From NCBI GenBank assembly GCA_015179025.1, contig WHUX01000053.1:186001-250000 (forward strand): DNA of 64,000 bases, in the 5' to 3' direction. The position numbers were made by a program, and so were the translations under genes. Below are positions 39,601 through 51,920 of this stretch, in pieces; position 1 is the first letter of the stretch, and each line of letters opens with the position of its first letter. The notes under the pieces were generated by a model, which was not told where the DNA came from, searched no databases, and saw only the letters and a list, made by a program, of their open reading frames with translations. The DNA is from Terfezia claveryi (taxonomy: Eukaryota; Ascomycota; Pezizomycetes; Pezizales; Pezizaceae).

Positions 39601-40520
39601 TTGGTTGCCTATTATTGTCTTCGTTTTTGAGATCGACATCTTTTGTGGCAGATTGATCTACATTAGGGCTGATGATAGGAACTATCGATCACTCATATAT
39701 ATGTATGTACTTAAGAATGTATAAAGATATGTCTATCCTTTAGTGCGTAAAAAAAAAGAAATAGTTGTATACACGTACATGTAACTATATTTGAAGTCTG
39801 CTGAGTATGATCTCGCATACATTAGATCTGGGTACGAGAAAAGCTTTGGGTTGTGGTCCTGAGGCAACCTGCATCACCGGTGCACCGTGACTAGAGCATT
39901 TTATTCACTCTGCCACCCCGCACGAGGCCTCTTGCTGAATACCGCCTTCATGTCACGTCAACATGAGGTGGGGTAGGCTCGCCAGCGCACCTAGCCTACG
40001 CCTTTCCTGCCTTGAGCATGGTACGTAGAGTACATGTGAAATTATAACTTATATTAACAGGTATTTCTTTCACGAATCCTGGTTCTCGATGACGGTTTTG
40101 CGGGGAAGGCGTAAATGTCTGTAGCGAGCCAACGCGCTATGGGGTAAAAAAAATCAGCCGCGCTACGTCACGTGACCAGCAAAGTAACTTAGTTCTGAAG
40201 CTGTCGACGCGAGAATGAAAAGCTTACTAAGTGACATTCAATTCGTCTTGCCCGTGTTTGTGTTTGTCCGTCCACATCACATTAGTTCAGCAGCCAACCC
40301 TGACCGATCACTTTCAACCTTCCAGCTTATTTGTTTACAATCGTTCCCTTTTCTGCATTGCCCATAACCTTGAATTGGAGCCCACTGACTTCTATAGTAT
40401 ACTGTCACGGTTACTTTCGCTCTTTCCGCCTGCTTATCTTGGCCAAATTACCGGGTTTGTCTGGTGATCTTTACATCTTGATTGGGCCTCATCCAAAACC
40501 CATCATCACCATCACGAGCG
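36699..40520. other. 3.8-kb intergenic region
   Basis: No gene was recognised. The velvet gene ends at the left edge and the unknown membrane-protein gene starts at the right edge, both on the plus strand. The region contains one clear dispersed-motif copy, TAGTCTGGTTGGCAC at 38205-38219, and a 22-bp tandem duplication at 38898-38941. ATATATATGTATGTAC-type AT-rich sequence lies near 39695-39730. Open frames reach only about 90 codons and look random. Confidence 0.5.
38898..38941. repeat. Perfect 22-bp tandem duplication
   Basis: The unit CAATAAGGCCCAATGAGAAT plus GG occurs twice back-to-back with no mismatch. A partial inverted copy (GGCCTTAT) lies just to the left at 38881. It lies between genes and has no coding context. 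Confidence 0.85.
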
Positions 40521-43500
40521 ATGACTACAGGGATGAGGGACTCATGTCCGGGAACCTTTCATGATCATAACAACGACGATACTATTCGAATAACTCCTAA
40601 GAAGTCAAATGGCTCGCCTATACGGAGCAGGATACCAACACCAACGAGAAGTTGTCGTCCTGGGGCTGCTACAAGCACTCCCCCAGCAACAAGACGTACA
40701 CCTGCCAAAAATGACTCTCCAAAAGCCATGGTTACTGCTATGAGGATTGTTGGGCATTGGGATTTACCAGGGGACGAACAACAGATACCTTCGAATACAA
40801 AAAGGCGGAATGTCGAACCTATTGAAAAGAATGCCGAATTCGCTTTATTTTTAAGGGTAAGTATCCAACATAAGGTGTTGAAGGGTTGCTAATTCAAGTC
40901 ACGAGGCATATAGATTATACCCCTTCCTGGTTCCACGCTCGAAGTCCTACACCTCAATAAAAACATGCATCTCAAGCTAGGATCATACAGGGCCATTCCT
41001 CTCCTACCTGATGGATCTTGTCCACGGGAGGCACCAGGCCCAACGGCTCTAGGTATTCCTATCGTAGAAGGGCGGTACCACCGGACTGCCGGCGGAAAGG
41101 TCAAACTTCGCCGACGCAGGCCCTCCGAAAGTTCAAGCCAAGAAGACTTGGTGAACATCGATGGTGCCTATGAGAGTGATGGGGAGATCAGCAACCACTC
41201 AGGGGATACGGTCAGTTCCTCTATTGCCGCCATCCTCAGCCCAGAGATGTTCTCCGATGGACATGGTGACAGTACAAGTAATGGTGCCTTCGGTGGGGAT
41301 TCTAAGGTTGACGCTGCTGAAGCGGCAAATGAAGCAGATAAGTGGCTAGAAAACTATAACTCTGGTACTCGATTAACCGAGAATGCATCCGGCCACCTTT
41401 GTATCAGTTTCGATGAAAACGTTAGACGAGATCCATTAGGTAGTTCCCTTTGCGAATTGCATTGTTGGAGAAAAGACTAACTAAACACCAGTGGTGGAAA
41501 TTTATCTTGAGGCTGAACCAATAAGGCTTGTGGATACCCCGCCAGAGGATTCATCTTTTGTGCTCGCCGGATTACCGTATTGCAGAAGAGGTATCAGTGT
41601 ATCGTTTCAAATCGAATCCTCCTCTTCCGACTTCGAGTGGGTTTACGACACGAAGCCAGTTCTGTCCGATGTTCTAGAAATAGGAGAAAATTGGTTCACC
41701 GGAACATACTTCACCAGCACGCTGATTAGAGATAACACATTGGTTATACGTAGTCACAAAATCCCGCGTCTTCAGGTTCCTACAGACTTCACTGTCGACC
41801 TTATTACTCAAGTCTCCCCAATTCCGAATCCGGAAGCTTGCAATGTCGGTATCATATATAGCGTCAAGATTATCTTGAACGGAACACACTCAGTAGAACC
41901 CAACAGACGCTCAACCTTGTTGTTCAAGATATACAACCTTCAAGCGGATGACAAATGGGATACACTACCAGATGGTGCAGAATTGGATGATTATAGCGAG
42001 GACTGCACGAACCTAGAAATCTTGAGGCCAGCTGAGGAAACGTTTCAGGATATTGTGCTGACGATAATAACACAACGAAATCTGAACGCCCTCGCTAAAA
42101 TTAAATTACCGAAGTTTGTTGCTGCTGGGGGCATACCGATTGCGGAAACTGTGCTCCTAGAAGAGCTGGGTGACCAGCCAATAGCCTATATTGGACTAGA
42201 TGAACAGGTGTCATGGAGAAAAGTGCAAAGCGATGAGAGCCCTAATATATGGACTAGAGCTTATTACTCGATGGGAAATCAAATCGACACATTTTGCTTT
42301 GGGCTTGCTATGAATCCTTTGGGATTTCCGTTGCCTGGAAATGAAATTCAAGAGGAGAGCAGGAATGATGTCGTGGACATCGTCTCATATTCTGTTGTTC
42401 CTATCATTGAAGCTGAGATTGCAGACGGACGCTCATTGTTTACAGTGGAAATGGCCATTCGTTACGAGACCAATTCACTAGCCCACAACGAACGCGTTTT
42501 CACGATTGCATCTGGGAACTGGCGCAACATCAAAATATCCTTCAATGGGACCTACGGGGATGGCATCTTTCAATCTTGCAACGAGGAGAAAAATATCTGG
42601 ATTATCGTTAATAATGATTATGGTAGGAATGGAGGGCCTGTTTTGATGGAAAGTCACTGGACTGGAAGCGGGAGAGAAGTTTTTCTAACCGAGGATGGCG
42701 ATAACACCAGTACAGAAGAATCCGAGGGAGTGGACAAATATTTGTGCCTGGAAGTACCTTATGTCATGGATAAGTGGGTGCACGTTGAATGCAAAATTCA
42801 ACGTGAATATCATGGTTGGTGTCCCTCTAAATTGTGTCAAGTGTTGACAGCAGTTAATGTCTCTAATAGGCATCAAATCGAATTGGCTCGATGTCCCTAT
42901 TCCGCCCCGATGTTCGAGTCTATCTCCGCACCGACCGGACACGCCCTCTTCAGGATCGGGTATACTTAATCCAGAGCGTTTGCGCTTTTCGCCTAGCAAG
43001 GTGTACGACGACATTATCCCCTCGCAGGCTCCTGGTAGTTCTAGAGGGCGAGATTTTGGGAGGAACAGTAACCACATGCGTCGCGGGACTTTAAAAGGAG
43101 AAATACATAGGGAAGAAGGACTTTATGTTGCTCGCGCAGGAGCGAAAGTATATTTATATACCACAATAGGGAAGAGGGTCAGCGAGTCGGAAACGGTGAA
43201 GAAAGTACCGGGTAGTCCGCCAGAATTGAGGGAGGAACATTCTAGCAGTCAAGGGCAAGTAAATCATGGAAAGCTTAATATTGGTGAGACTCCACGAAGA
43301 CTAGTGACTGAGGCAACGGGAACGAAGAACGTTTCCTCTGTCGATGCTGGGTCGAGCATTCCGCAATCTTATGGTGTTCAAAACCCCAGGCCCCTTCAGG
43401 TGCAGAGGAATATAACCGCCAATTCTTTTGAATCTGAGCCTACAGTTGCACCAGCCTCTGAAAACAAAATTTCATCTGATAGCGTGGACAAAGAAGGCTT

Positions 43501-44404
43501 CACTCGCAATATTGCGGCAAAGGCTGAGAGGAGTAAGAATGTCTCATGCACACGATGTTCATCTAAAAAGCGCCAGGGCAAAGCTATTTCGGGGGTCTCC
43601 AACGACCTCCAATCTTCTGTCATAGAGATACCACCACTCTCGAAGCCTCCTCTATCGGTATGGGGTGTCTTGCAGACTTTACTGAAGTTTACCTTTTATA
43701 TATTTCTACTCTGCGTTTTTTCTATTCTAGTATTCGAAGCAGGGGCTAAAATATCAGAAATAATGGATGACATCAGTCAGGTGAGAAATGAGATGAGGGC
43801 ATTTCAAAATGTGTTCCAAAGTGTCTATGGAGTCCACTTTGGAGACGCAAGATGGAGGAGGGTTAGAATTCACCAAGGTGGTGAAGTTGTTGTATTGGTT
43901 ATTGGGGAAGCCAAAAACGGTGGAGACATGTCGGTTAAAAAATTCCTGGAAGGGGGCGCAGCGGAGATTCACAAAGATGCCTTGTGGCTGGAGCCAAATT
44001 CAGCTCTAGAAGATGCGGATACGGATGCGCCTGAGAAAACACAGAGGAAGAGCACTGTTCACAGAAAGAACCTAGTTTATCAGGAGGGGCTCGTGGATAA
44101 GGGGTCGACTGATGACGAACGGGTCACGGATGAGGATATCGATTTCAAGGAGAGGGTTGAAGAGAGTGTCAACAGGAGGCCCCAGACAAAAGTAAGGGAT
44201 GAGATCACTACTGCTGAGGATTTTTCCCTGGCGCCTTGGGGTGACGGAAAGGAACCGCGACTTTATCCCTGGAAGCACGTCAGAGAGGTGGTCTCGTATG
44301 CGTTGGAGAAATACGAATTCATTACCGAGGAAGCTAAGGAAACGGTAAAGGATTCTTGGGCCAAGTTTTTAAGGTTATGGCGGAATGTCTGGTACATGAC
44401 TTAG
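40521..44404 (+). CDS. Large single-pass membrane protein of unknown function
   Basis: I do not recognise this protein. Four exons (40521-40856, 40914-41439, 41492-42814, 42870-44404) join in consistent phases to about 1239 aa. The N terminus is Pro/Ser/Thr-rich and basic (SNGSPIRSRIPTPTRS). Residues about 113-290 are mixed, with RRRRPSESSSQEDL. Residues about 290-740 look like a folded, beta-rich region (FEWVYDTKPVLSDVLEIGEN, KIKLPKFVAAGGIPIAE, VKIILNGTHSVE). Next comes a disordered stretch, then one strong hydrophobic helix, FTFYIFLLCVFSILVFEAG (near residue 1005). After it comes a coiled stretch (EIMDDISQVRNEMRAFQNVF) and an acidic, charged tail to WYMT. It could be a nuclear-envelope or ER protein, but nothing proves that. 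The third intron (42815-42869) is inferred because it joins two long open frames in phase. The ATG at 40521 (MTTGMRDSCPG) is the first Met in the frame. Confidence 0.8.
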
Positions 44405-47017
44405 GTGAAATGCCGAGACAAATTCATGCTGGAATCAGGTGATGTGGGACGATGAGAAACAAACTGATTGCATAAATCCGGAAACGTCAGTTGGAATGAG
44501 GGGCCAAAGCCCAAGATAACGGTGTTATATTCGACTTCATGAAGGCCTTTCCCCAAGGCTGTATACAATGTGTTTCATCAAGTTCTTGGACCCGACTGTT
44601 CTCTCACGAAACAAAGGAGTTTATTTCTATTGTCTATTGCCTGCAAGGACAATCTGCCTTGTTGCTAAAGTTTTTCTTTTCTTTTTCTGCCGTTGTTTGG
44701 GCGGGGTTTGATTGGGCGCATACGCGAGGTTTGGCGGACTCTCACCAATTTTTCAATTTTCTTGAACCGCATTTATCATACAGCACTATCAGCATACCGG
44801 CCCTGCATTGCTAGGTGATACCAACCGGAGTTATTTGGGTACTAGGCGAGACTAGGAAGGTGGTCATGGTTCGCATGAAGGGCAAAGATTTACCCTTCTG
44901 CGAATAATTTCACTTGGTATTTCGCCGCTTATATTTCTCTTTGCTCGTTCTCGGCGTGCATAGGCGGATTACTTTGCATTAATATAGCTTTCTTGTCGAT
45001 TTTTTTTCTTCCTTCATTGCTACTTACGTATCATTTGTCTTTGCGTTTAGTTGTACGTTTATGTCTGTCCCATCGTTGATGTCATGTTTCTACGGTGTTC
45101 AGATACATGTATCATCACATATGGAGTTTCATGCCCACCTGATGAGAGATACAAGTAGTTCACCAACCAGACTAGGACTTATGCTAGGGACTGTAGACAC
45201 CTCCCTTAATTGTATGCAGAGTTCATACATTGACATAAAAAAATTTCTGTTTACTGCATGGCCCAAAATTGTTCGGCAATAAAGACAATAAAATACATCC
45301 ACTATACCGGCGGTCGTTTGAAATTATACCTTAGTCTGGTTGGCACTACGAGAGGGCCAACCAGACTAATTATACCTGAAGCCTGCAATGAATGATTTAG
45401 GTTAAACTTGTTAAAAAACATGGAGCTTTTGAGCTCTGCGAAACCTAAAGCAAATTACCCTGAAACACAAATTCTGAAACCCACGCCCTCGCAAAGTGCC
45501 AGTCTACCTGCAAGATTTATCTGCTCAGTTATCTTTCAAGACCATAAGAATAATAATATTCCAGCAGTAGAAATGCGGTCATAACTAATAACTGCCCAGG
45601 CGGATTAGAGATAGCATACGATGCGAGCATTTTGACCATTGAGCTCAACGCTCTTTTGTGCTGTTTGGTGGCACTTACTCCAAGATTGGATACGGGACAT
45701 TTAGATACGCAGACGGCTGTTGACTATGGCATCACGTTAGATCATTGGTTGATGGAAGGATAATATAGTAGACTTACTTCTTGTCATAGAGGTAAAGTGA
45801 GGCTCACGCCCAAGTGAAAGCTTCCCCTCATCAGAAACACTCACCAGGAACACATGCAAGTGTGTATCCTGCGTTGCGTAACTCAAACCCATCTACGTAT
45901 CGTGCCCTTTTTCTTGTTCCCCAACTAGATCACCAATGTTTGATATAGCAAGTACTAATGCTAAGGAATACCCAGTGAGCTAGAGTAAATAGATGCACTG
46001 TACCCCACCTATATACATACAAACTTCAAGTTGAATATTTTTTGGGCCTAACGAGGATACCCTTTCTAATTATATGGCAAATGACATATTGAACTGATTG
46101 ATAAACTGCTTCGTAGGTACGTAAGCACTGAGTCTTGCTAGGGAGTTCACCCCTTCCGTTATCCTTCAGAGCGAGTTAGGCAGCCTTTTACAAAGGGCAG
46201 TGGAAACAAACTGTAAGGTATCGAGATACTTAGGAAGGTTGGATTTAAAATGATGAGTTGAGGGTAATTGTTGTGTGTGATTGCTTCAAGTACTTCTGGT
46301 CAGTAATTTATCCATTGATTGGAGTTTTTCTGGATTTCAACAGGGAGTTGCAAGGACATCACCAAGCGACACGAGATCAACAAACTAGATTGCATACGTA
46401 AACCAACATATTCCAATATGCAGAATACTATGAGTTGGGTTATTTTGTTGGTGCATTGGGCCTATTAGTTCAATACAGCAAGAAGGTGGGAGCATGTAAA
46501 GGTAGCTTACCGGTCACCGGAAATTAATTACACCCATGTTGAACTCTTTTCTGCGCAGGTACATTCTGGAATCAACCCAAATTCTGTAGATAGTCTTGGA
46601 GCCGTTCTGATATACTGTAGGTAGGTGGGAAGGAAGTAGTGTCTGTTTGAGAAGAAAATCCTTCGCAGGTCACATCGCTATCAACTCAAGAAAGGAAAGG
46701 CGTGGCGGTAGCTTCAATGTCATGGGGCATTTTCGCATGCACAGATCAACTGCAGCTGCATGTTGTTGTAAGTCCTGTCAAGTTCATTGATATCTCATGA
46801 TCACTGACTTAGTTGTTCGAGCCTTCCTCTGATTCACGGCCAAAGCGCGTGCCCAAGTCCCAAAGTCCCAAAGTCCCCTCAGCAAAAGAACACAGCACCT
46901 TCTAGGCCAATCCACAAGCTACCCCGCAACGCAACACTTCAATCTCCTCGGGACAACTGCATACGTATAGTAGAACGAACCTCCTCGAAGCGACTGCTAG
47001 CGACCGACAGTTCCGAA
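44405..47017. other. 2.6-kb intergenic region
   Basis: No gene was recognised. Two dispersed-motif sites are present: CCAACCAGACTAG near 45163 and the palindrome at 45331-45369. Near 46851-46880, about 140 bases upstream of the OSBP start codon, a CCCAAAGT unit is repeated three times. The rest is AT-rich sequence with only short frames. Confidence 0.5.
45331..45369. repeat. 39-bp palindrome of the dispersed motif
   Basis: TTAGTCTGGTTGGC at 45331 is matched by GCCAACCAGACTAA ending at 45369. The perfect 14-bp arms enclose an 11-base loop (ACTACGAGAGG). It is the cleanest example of the motif family in the window and could fold into a stable hairpin. Confidence 0.75.
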
Positions 47018-50000
47018 ATGGCAGATTCTAGGTATGTAGGTTGGTTATACAGGGGTTTGCTTTAACTCTAAACTAAAGCTAATGGAAAGCTACAGCAGTC
47101 ACCGACGAACAAGGTCCGCGATGGTTCACCGTCTTGGAGGTTCAGGGCCAGGGTCAAACTCACCTTCCCCCGGCACTCTGTCCACGGCTCAGTACTTAAC
47201 TCAGCTCAGGGAAATTCCCAATACCTTGTTCCGGTGTGCGAAAACCCAAAGAAATCACGATTATCGACTGGGTCTAGGTCCGTGGCATCAGATTTGAAGA
47301 GTGATTCCAACGAGAGCTCGACTTCTCTGCCAGCGGATGGCCAGGGATCCGGATACTCACCCTCAGGGCATTCTATTCCAAAGAGTGAGGGTAGATCTGT
47401 AGAAGAAACTGTGAAGAAATTCAGACTTTATGAGGCTCTGAGGAGCGGGGATACTGCATTTATATCCAAGACATTGCGTGGGTCCTCGGAGAAAGGTTCT
47501 GCCGAAGTATCCACTGCTGCAAGGAATCAAATACTCCACTTAGCTGTCCAGTGTGCAGAGCTTCCCGTCATCGAATATTTACTTTTACACACTAGCCCCA
47601 CACCACCCTTATCTGCTTCTCAATCGGGTCTACCATATCTTGACATTAATACTCGGGATCCAGCAACTGGCAATACACCTCTTCATGTAGCGGTACAGCT
47701 TGCTCGTCAAGATGTGCTCGGAGTATTGCTTTCCCAACCAACAATTAATGACTCAATTCCAAATTTTAAGGGCAAGACAGCGGTTGATTTAGCACGCTCG
47801 CCTGGTATTTTCGAGAAACTGGAGCTTGCTAAGGGTGTGTTTGTTGAAAATGCTACAAAAAGGCTGCTCGATCTAATATCTAGAAAGGATTACCCAGAGA
47901 TAGAGAAATTACTGGAGGATGAACGAGTGAAGGGCTGGTTAGATGTCAATACTATCGATATTTCGCCTTCTGATTTCAATACACCATCTGACAGACCTCA
48001 CTCGGGGTCTGGGAAAGATTCGAATAAGCTATCAAGGATTGCGTCCAAAGAAGGACAAAGTTTTGCAGTGGATATGGTTGGCGGTTCTACGCTCTTGCAT
48101 GAAGCGGCACGAAACAAAGATGCTCAGCTGATTCAGATACTCCTTCTTCATGGAGCGGACCCTTTTAGGCGTGATAAGAAAGGAAAGCTGCCTCAAGATA
48201 TCACCAAGGATGATAAAATCAAGGCCGTGTTCAAGAAGTCCCCAGCTGCGGCACACGCACAAAGGGGAATAGAAGAGAAGGCAATCTTGGGTGGGGCTCA
48301 GGGAGCTGTTGGAATAGAAGCTATTGGTGAACAAGGACGGGAAATGAAGGGTTATCTCAAGAAATGGACAAACTACACGGGAGGCTGGAAGCTGAGGTGG
48401 TTTGTGCTTGAAGATGGTGTATTGAGCTATTACAAACATCAAGGTAAGAAAGATAACCACCGTGTCTAGACTGCATGGCTGATATCAAGTGACAGACGAC
48501 ATCGAGTCTGCTTGCCGTGGTGCCATCAACATGAGAATTGCTAGTCTTCATATGGATCCACAAGATAAGCAACGCTTCGAGATCCTCGGGAAAAATTCTG
48601 TCAAGTACCACCTGAAGGCGAACCACGTTGTCGAGGCTAAGCGCTGGTACTGGACTCTCAATAACGCAATCCAATGGGCGAAGGATGAGGCAAAGGATGC
48701 TGAAAAGCGTAAAGGTGCCGAGGCCGAGAGAATTGGTAGACTGAAGGAGTTGACCGTCCAACAACAACGCCAGCAGCTACAGAACCAGAGGAACGCACCC
48801 AACGCTGAGCTGGCTGAGCCAACATTAGGACAAAGTACTAGATCTTCCAGCATTGTCGATCTGGGAGCGACAGCAAATGAAGCGCTATACCCGGAATCAC
48901 GCCAACCTGCTGCACAAGTAACTACAAAGAGTCATCGGGATGAAGACAGCGACAGTGAAGATGATGATGATGATAATGGCTCCGATTCAAACTCCCGGAA
49001 AGAGCCACCCACTTCTGATTCCTTAGCTCTTGCAGCCAATTCCGCGCGTCTTCAGTTAGACCTTCTTGCTCAAGTCTGCCTCGCTCTGCAATTCCAGCGC
49101 CAAGAAGATCCAAATACCACCCTTGGTGATGAGACCGTTTCCGCTGCTCTAGAGGGCTATGATGGAGCAGTCAAAAGCCTTAAGAAACTCATTGGAGAAG
49201 TCCTTACGATGACTAAGGAGAGAGAAAGGTATTGGAAGTACAGGGTTAGCAAGGAACAGGACATGAGAAGACTATGGGAAGAGAATATGCAAAGGCTGGC
49301 CGAAGAACATGAGGTGTTGCAAGGCGAGGTCGGGATGGAAAGAGGCAAGCGGAAGAGGACGAGGCGGGTGCTGAAGGAGGTTTTAAGGCGGGAGCAGGCA
49401 CTCGGCTCAAGTGCTACAAGCGCAGGGCTCGGCCTTGAGCATGGTGAGGAGGCTAAGGCGGGTGAGCAGATTGAGGGAGAGACATTTGAAATGACTACTG
49501 GAGTGCCCGAACTGAAGGTAGTGAACCCAGCCTGACGATCTTGGCCCACATACGTATAGTTAACTTGCCTACAGAGAATTTTCCAAGCTTTGGGCAATGT
49601 GGAGCTCGACCCTTGTGGAGCAGCTAAGGATAGGAGGAGATCATTACAGTCATTAAAACCTAAAACACTAGAGCTAGACTTTGATAGCAGCAGTGATGAA
49701 GACGATGACGAGGAGTTCTTTGATGCAGTCGATGCAGGCGAGGTGGAGGTTCAAACGCAGATGCCAAAGAGCCCTCCACCGGAGCCCGTGCAAGAATGTG
49801 ATATTGATATCCGTGAGCATAAAAAGCAGGCCATTGAACCTAGCATGGTTGGATATGAAGATTCCCCGAGAACGAGGCTTGCTATGGATTCAGATAATAG
49901 GCCTAAAATATCTCTATGGGTAAGGACATCTGTTATGTGGAGCTAAACATATATGCTAACATGTGCTCCTATCTCTAGGGAATATTGAAATCTATGATTG

Positions 50001-51130
50001 GAAAGGATATGACGAGAATGACCCTTCCCGTCTCGTTCAATGAATGTACATCGCTACTTCAGCGTGTTGCGGAAGATATGGAATATACGGATTTACTGGA
50101 TTCTGCAGCTGATAGACAGGACACTACAGAGAGAATGGTATATGTAGCTGCCTTTGCCGCTAGCGAGTATTCTTCCACGATTAACCGCATTGCTAAGCCG
50201 TTCAACCCTCTTCTTGGAGAAACCTATGAATATTGCAGACCAGACAAGGGATACAGATTCTTCGTGGAGCAAGTCAGCCATCACCCCCCCATTGGAGCTG
50301 CTTGGGCTGAGGCTCCAAAGTGGGATTACTGGGGAGAATCGGCAGTCAAGTCAAAGTTTTACGGAACATCTTTCGATATCAACCCACTTGGAACATGGTT
50401 CTTGAAAATAAGACCAGTTGGCGGACAGGAAGAGCTTTACACCTGGAAGAAGGTTACAACTTCAGTTGTGGGGATTATCACAGGGTCTCCGACTGTGGAT
50501 AATTATGGCTTAATGGAGATTACGAATCATACTACCGGGGATACATGCATATTGGACTTCAAACAGCGTGGGTGGACGGTTGCTAGCGCGTATCAAGTCA
50601 AGGGGAAAGTTATGGACGCCCGGGGCCAACATGTTTGGAGTATAGGCGGGCGATGGAACGACAAGATTTACGCACGCAGGAGTACGGGGTCGAATGATTC
50701 TGGGGAGATTGCGGCGCCAGGATCTTCGGCATTTAAGAATCAATCCACCTTTTTAATTTGGGAGAGTAATCCGCGCCCGAATATGCCGTTTAATCTTACG
50801 CAGTTTGCTGTGTCACTAAATGCACTGCCGGAGAAGTTGAGGCCGGTTTTGTGTCCAACGGATACGAGATTGAGACCGGACCAGAGGGCGATGGAGGATG
50901 GGAAATATGATTTTGCGGCGGAGGAGAAGAATCGGTTGGAGGAGAAGCAGAGAGCGAAGAGGAAAGAGAGGGAGGCGAGTGGGGAGGAGTATGAGCCGAG
51001 ATGGTTTAAGAAGAGTCGGTGTAAGGTTACTGGAGAGGAATATTGGGAGTTTACGCATGAATATTGGGAGATGAGGAAGGAAGCGGCGTTGAGTGGGGGT
51101 GCGTGGAAGAGGGTCGAAAATATTTTCTAA
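47018..51130 (+). CDS. Oxysterol-binding protein, ankyrin-PH-FFAT-ORD (OSH1/2 type)
   Basis: Transfers sterols or phosphoinositides between membranes at contact sites, linking ER-resident VAP proteins to Golgi, vacuole or plasma membrane. Six exons give about 1282 aa: 47018-47031, 47090-47233, 47278-48443, 48490-49517, 49575-49919 and 49979-51130. Ankyrin repeats are visible near residue 183 ([20 protein letters not shown]) and residue 321 ([20 protein letters not shown]). A PH domain starts near 408 ([20 protein letters not shown]). A coiled region follows. [10 protein letters not shown] near 830 is a FFAT-type VAP-binding motif with Asp in place of the final Glu and an acidic run before it. 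The ORD lies from about 900, with the family signature EQVSHHPP near 995. The domain order matches yeast Swh1/Osh1 and Osh2. The 44-base second intron is near the minimum size. The first exon is only 14 bases of coding sequence (MADS). Confidence 0.93.
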
Positions 51131-51920
51131 GTGAGTGGGGCTGATTAGAAGAATAGGATGTATTTCAACAGAGTAACGATCTGAGGAGAAGTAGTAGCAT
51201 ACATACTTGTAAAGATATTATTAATTGTAGAGTACAAATTGGCTTATATCGCGAATTTTGACGAGATGTGCTTGGTATTTTGGAATGACTCTATGCTTTC
51301 CATGCAGTTCTTAGCATAAAAAAGTTTATATATATATATATATGTTCTGGTCCGTTGCGGAATCCAGTCCATTCCGGTAGAGACCAGAACATATATCTGT
51401 ATTGAGTAAAGGGGGGAAGGGTTTACCAAGTATATACATAGGGGTGCTCTCCATTAGTGTGTGGTAAAGCGTTTAGGGATAAGGCCTAAACAGCTACGAA
51501 GATATCACAAAGTTTTTTTTTTTTTTTTTTGGGGGGGGGAGTCTTGGACGGTGATAACACGAAAATCAATGTTCAGGGGTAATGAGCTGCATGAAATACA
51601 TTCTCTGTCGTAATTCAGCGCTAGATTGAATTTCAGTATAAATGAATTACATTCACAGATGCACGCAGTTTATAATGATTAGAAACCCTCATCCCTGAAG
51701 AGCCAAAAACAAAGATGTCCACCACCAAATTTATAATATAATCATAGCCCATTCATCATACCACCCACCAACACAGCCTCCACGCCCTGCACCCAACCAC
51801 ATCTGCATCTCCCTTAAACTTTCCTGAATATAACATTGCTGTACTGGTATTCGGATCTCACCTTCTAACCACCCAGGCCCAACCAAAAAGCAAAACATCA
51901 AACACTCCACGAAAACGCTA
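51131..51920. other. Convergent 3' intergenic region with hairpin and homopolymer
   Basis: The OSBP gene (plus) and the ZIP transporter (minus) converge here. The region holds an AT dinucleotide tract (about 51325-51343), a long hairpin (51338-51396) and an 18-T tract followed directly by 9 G (51513-51539). No coding sequence was seen. Confidence 0.55.
51338..51396. repeat. Inverted repeat forming a long hairpin
   Basis: ATATATGTTCTGGTC at 51338-51352 is perfectly complementary to GACCAGAACATATAT at 51382-51396. A partly paired inner stem (GGAAT with ATTCC) leaves a small loop. It lies about 210 bases downstream of the OSBP stop codon, within or just beyond its 3' end. Confidence 0.7.
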
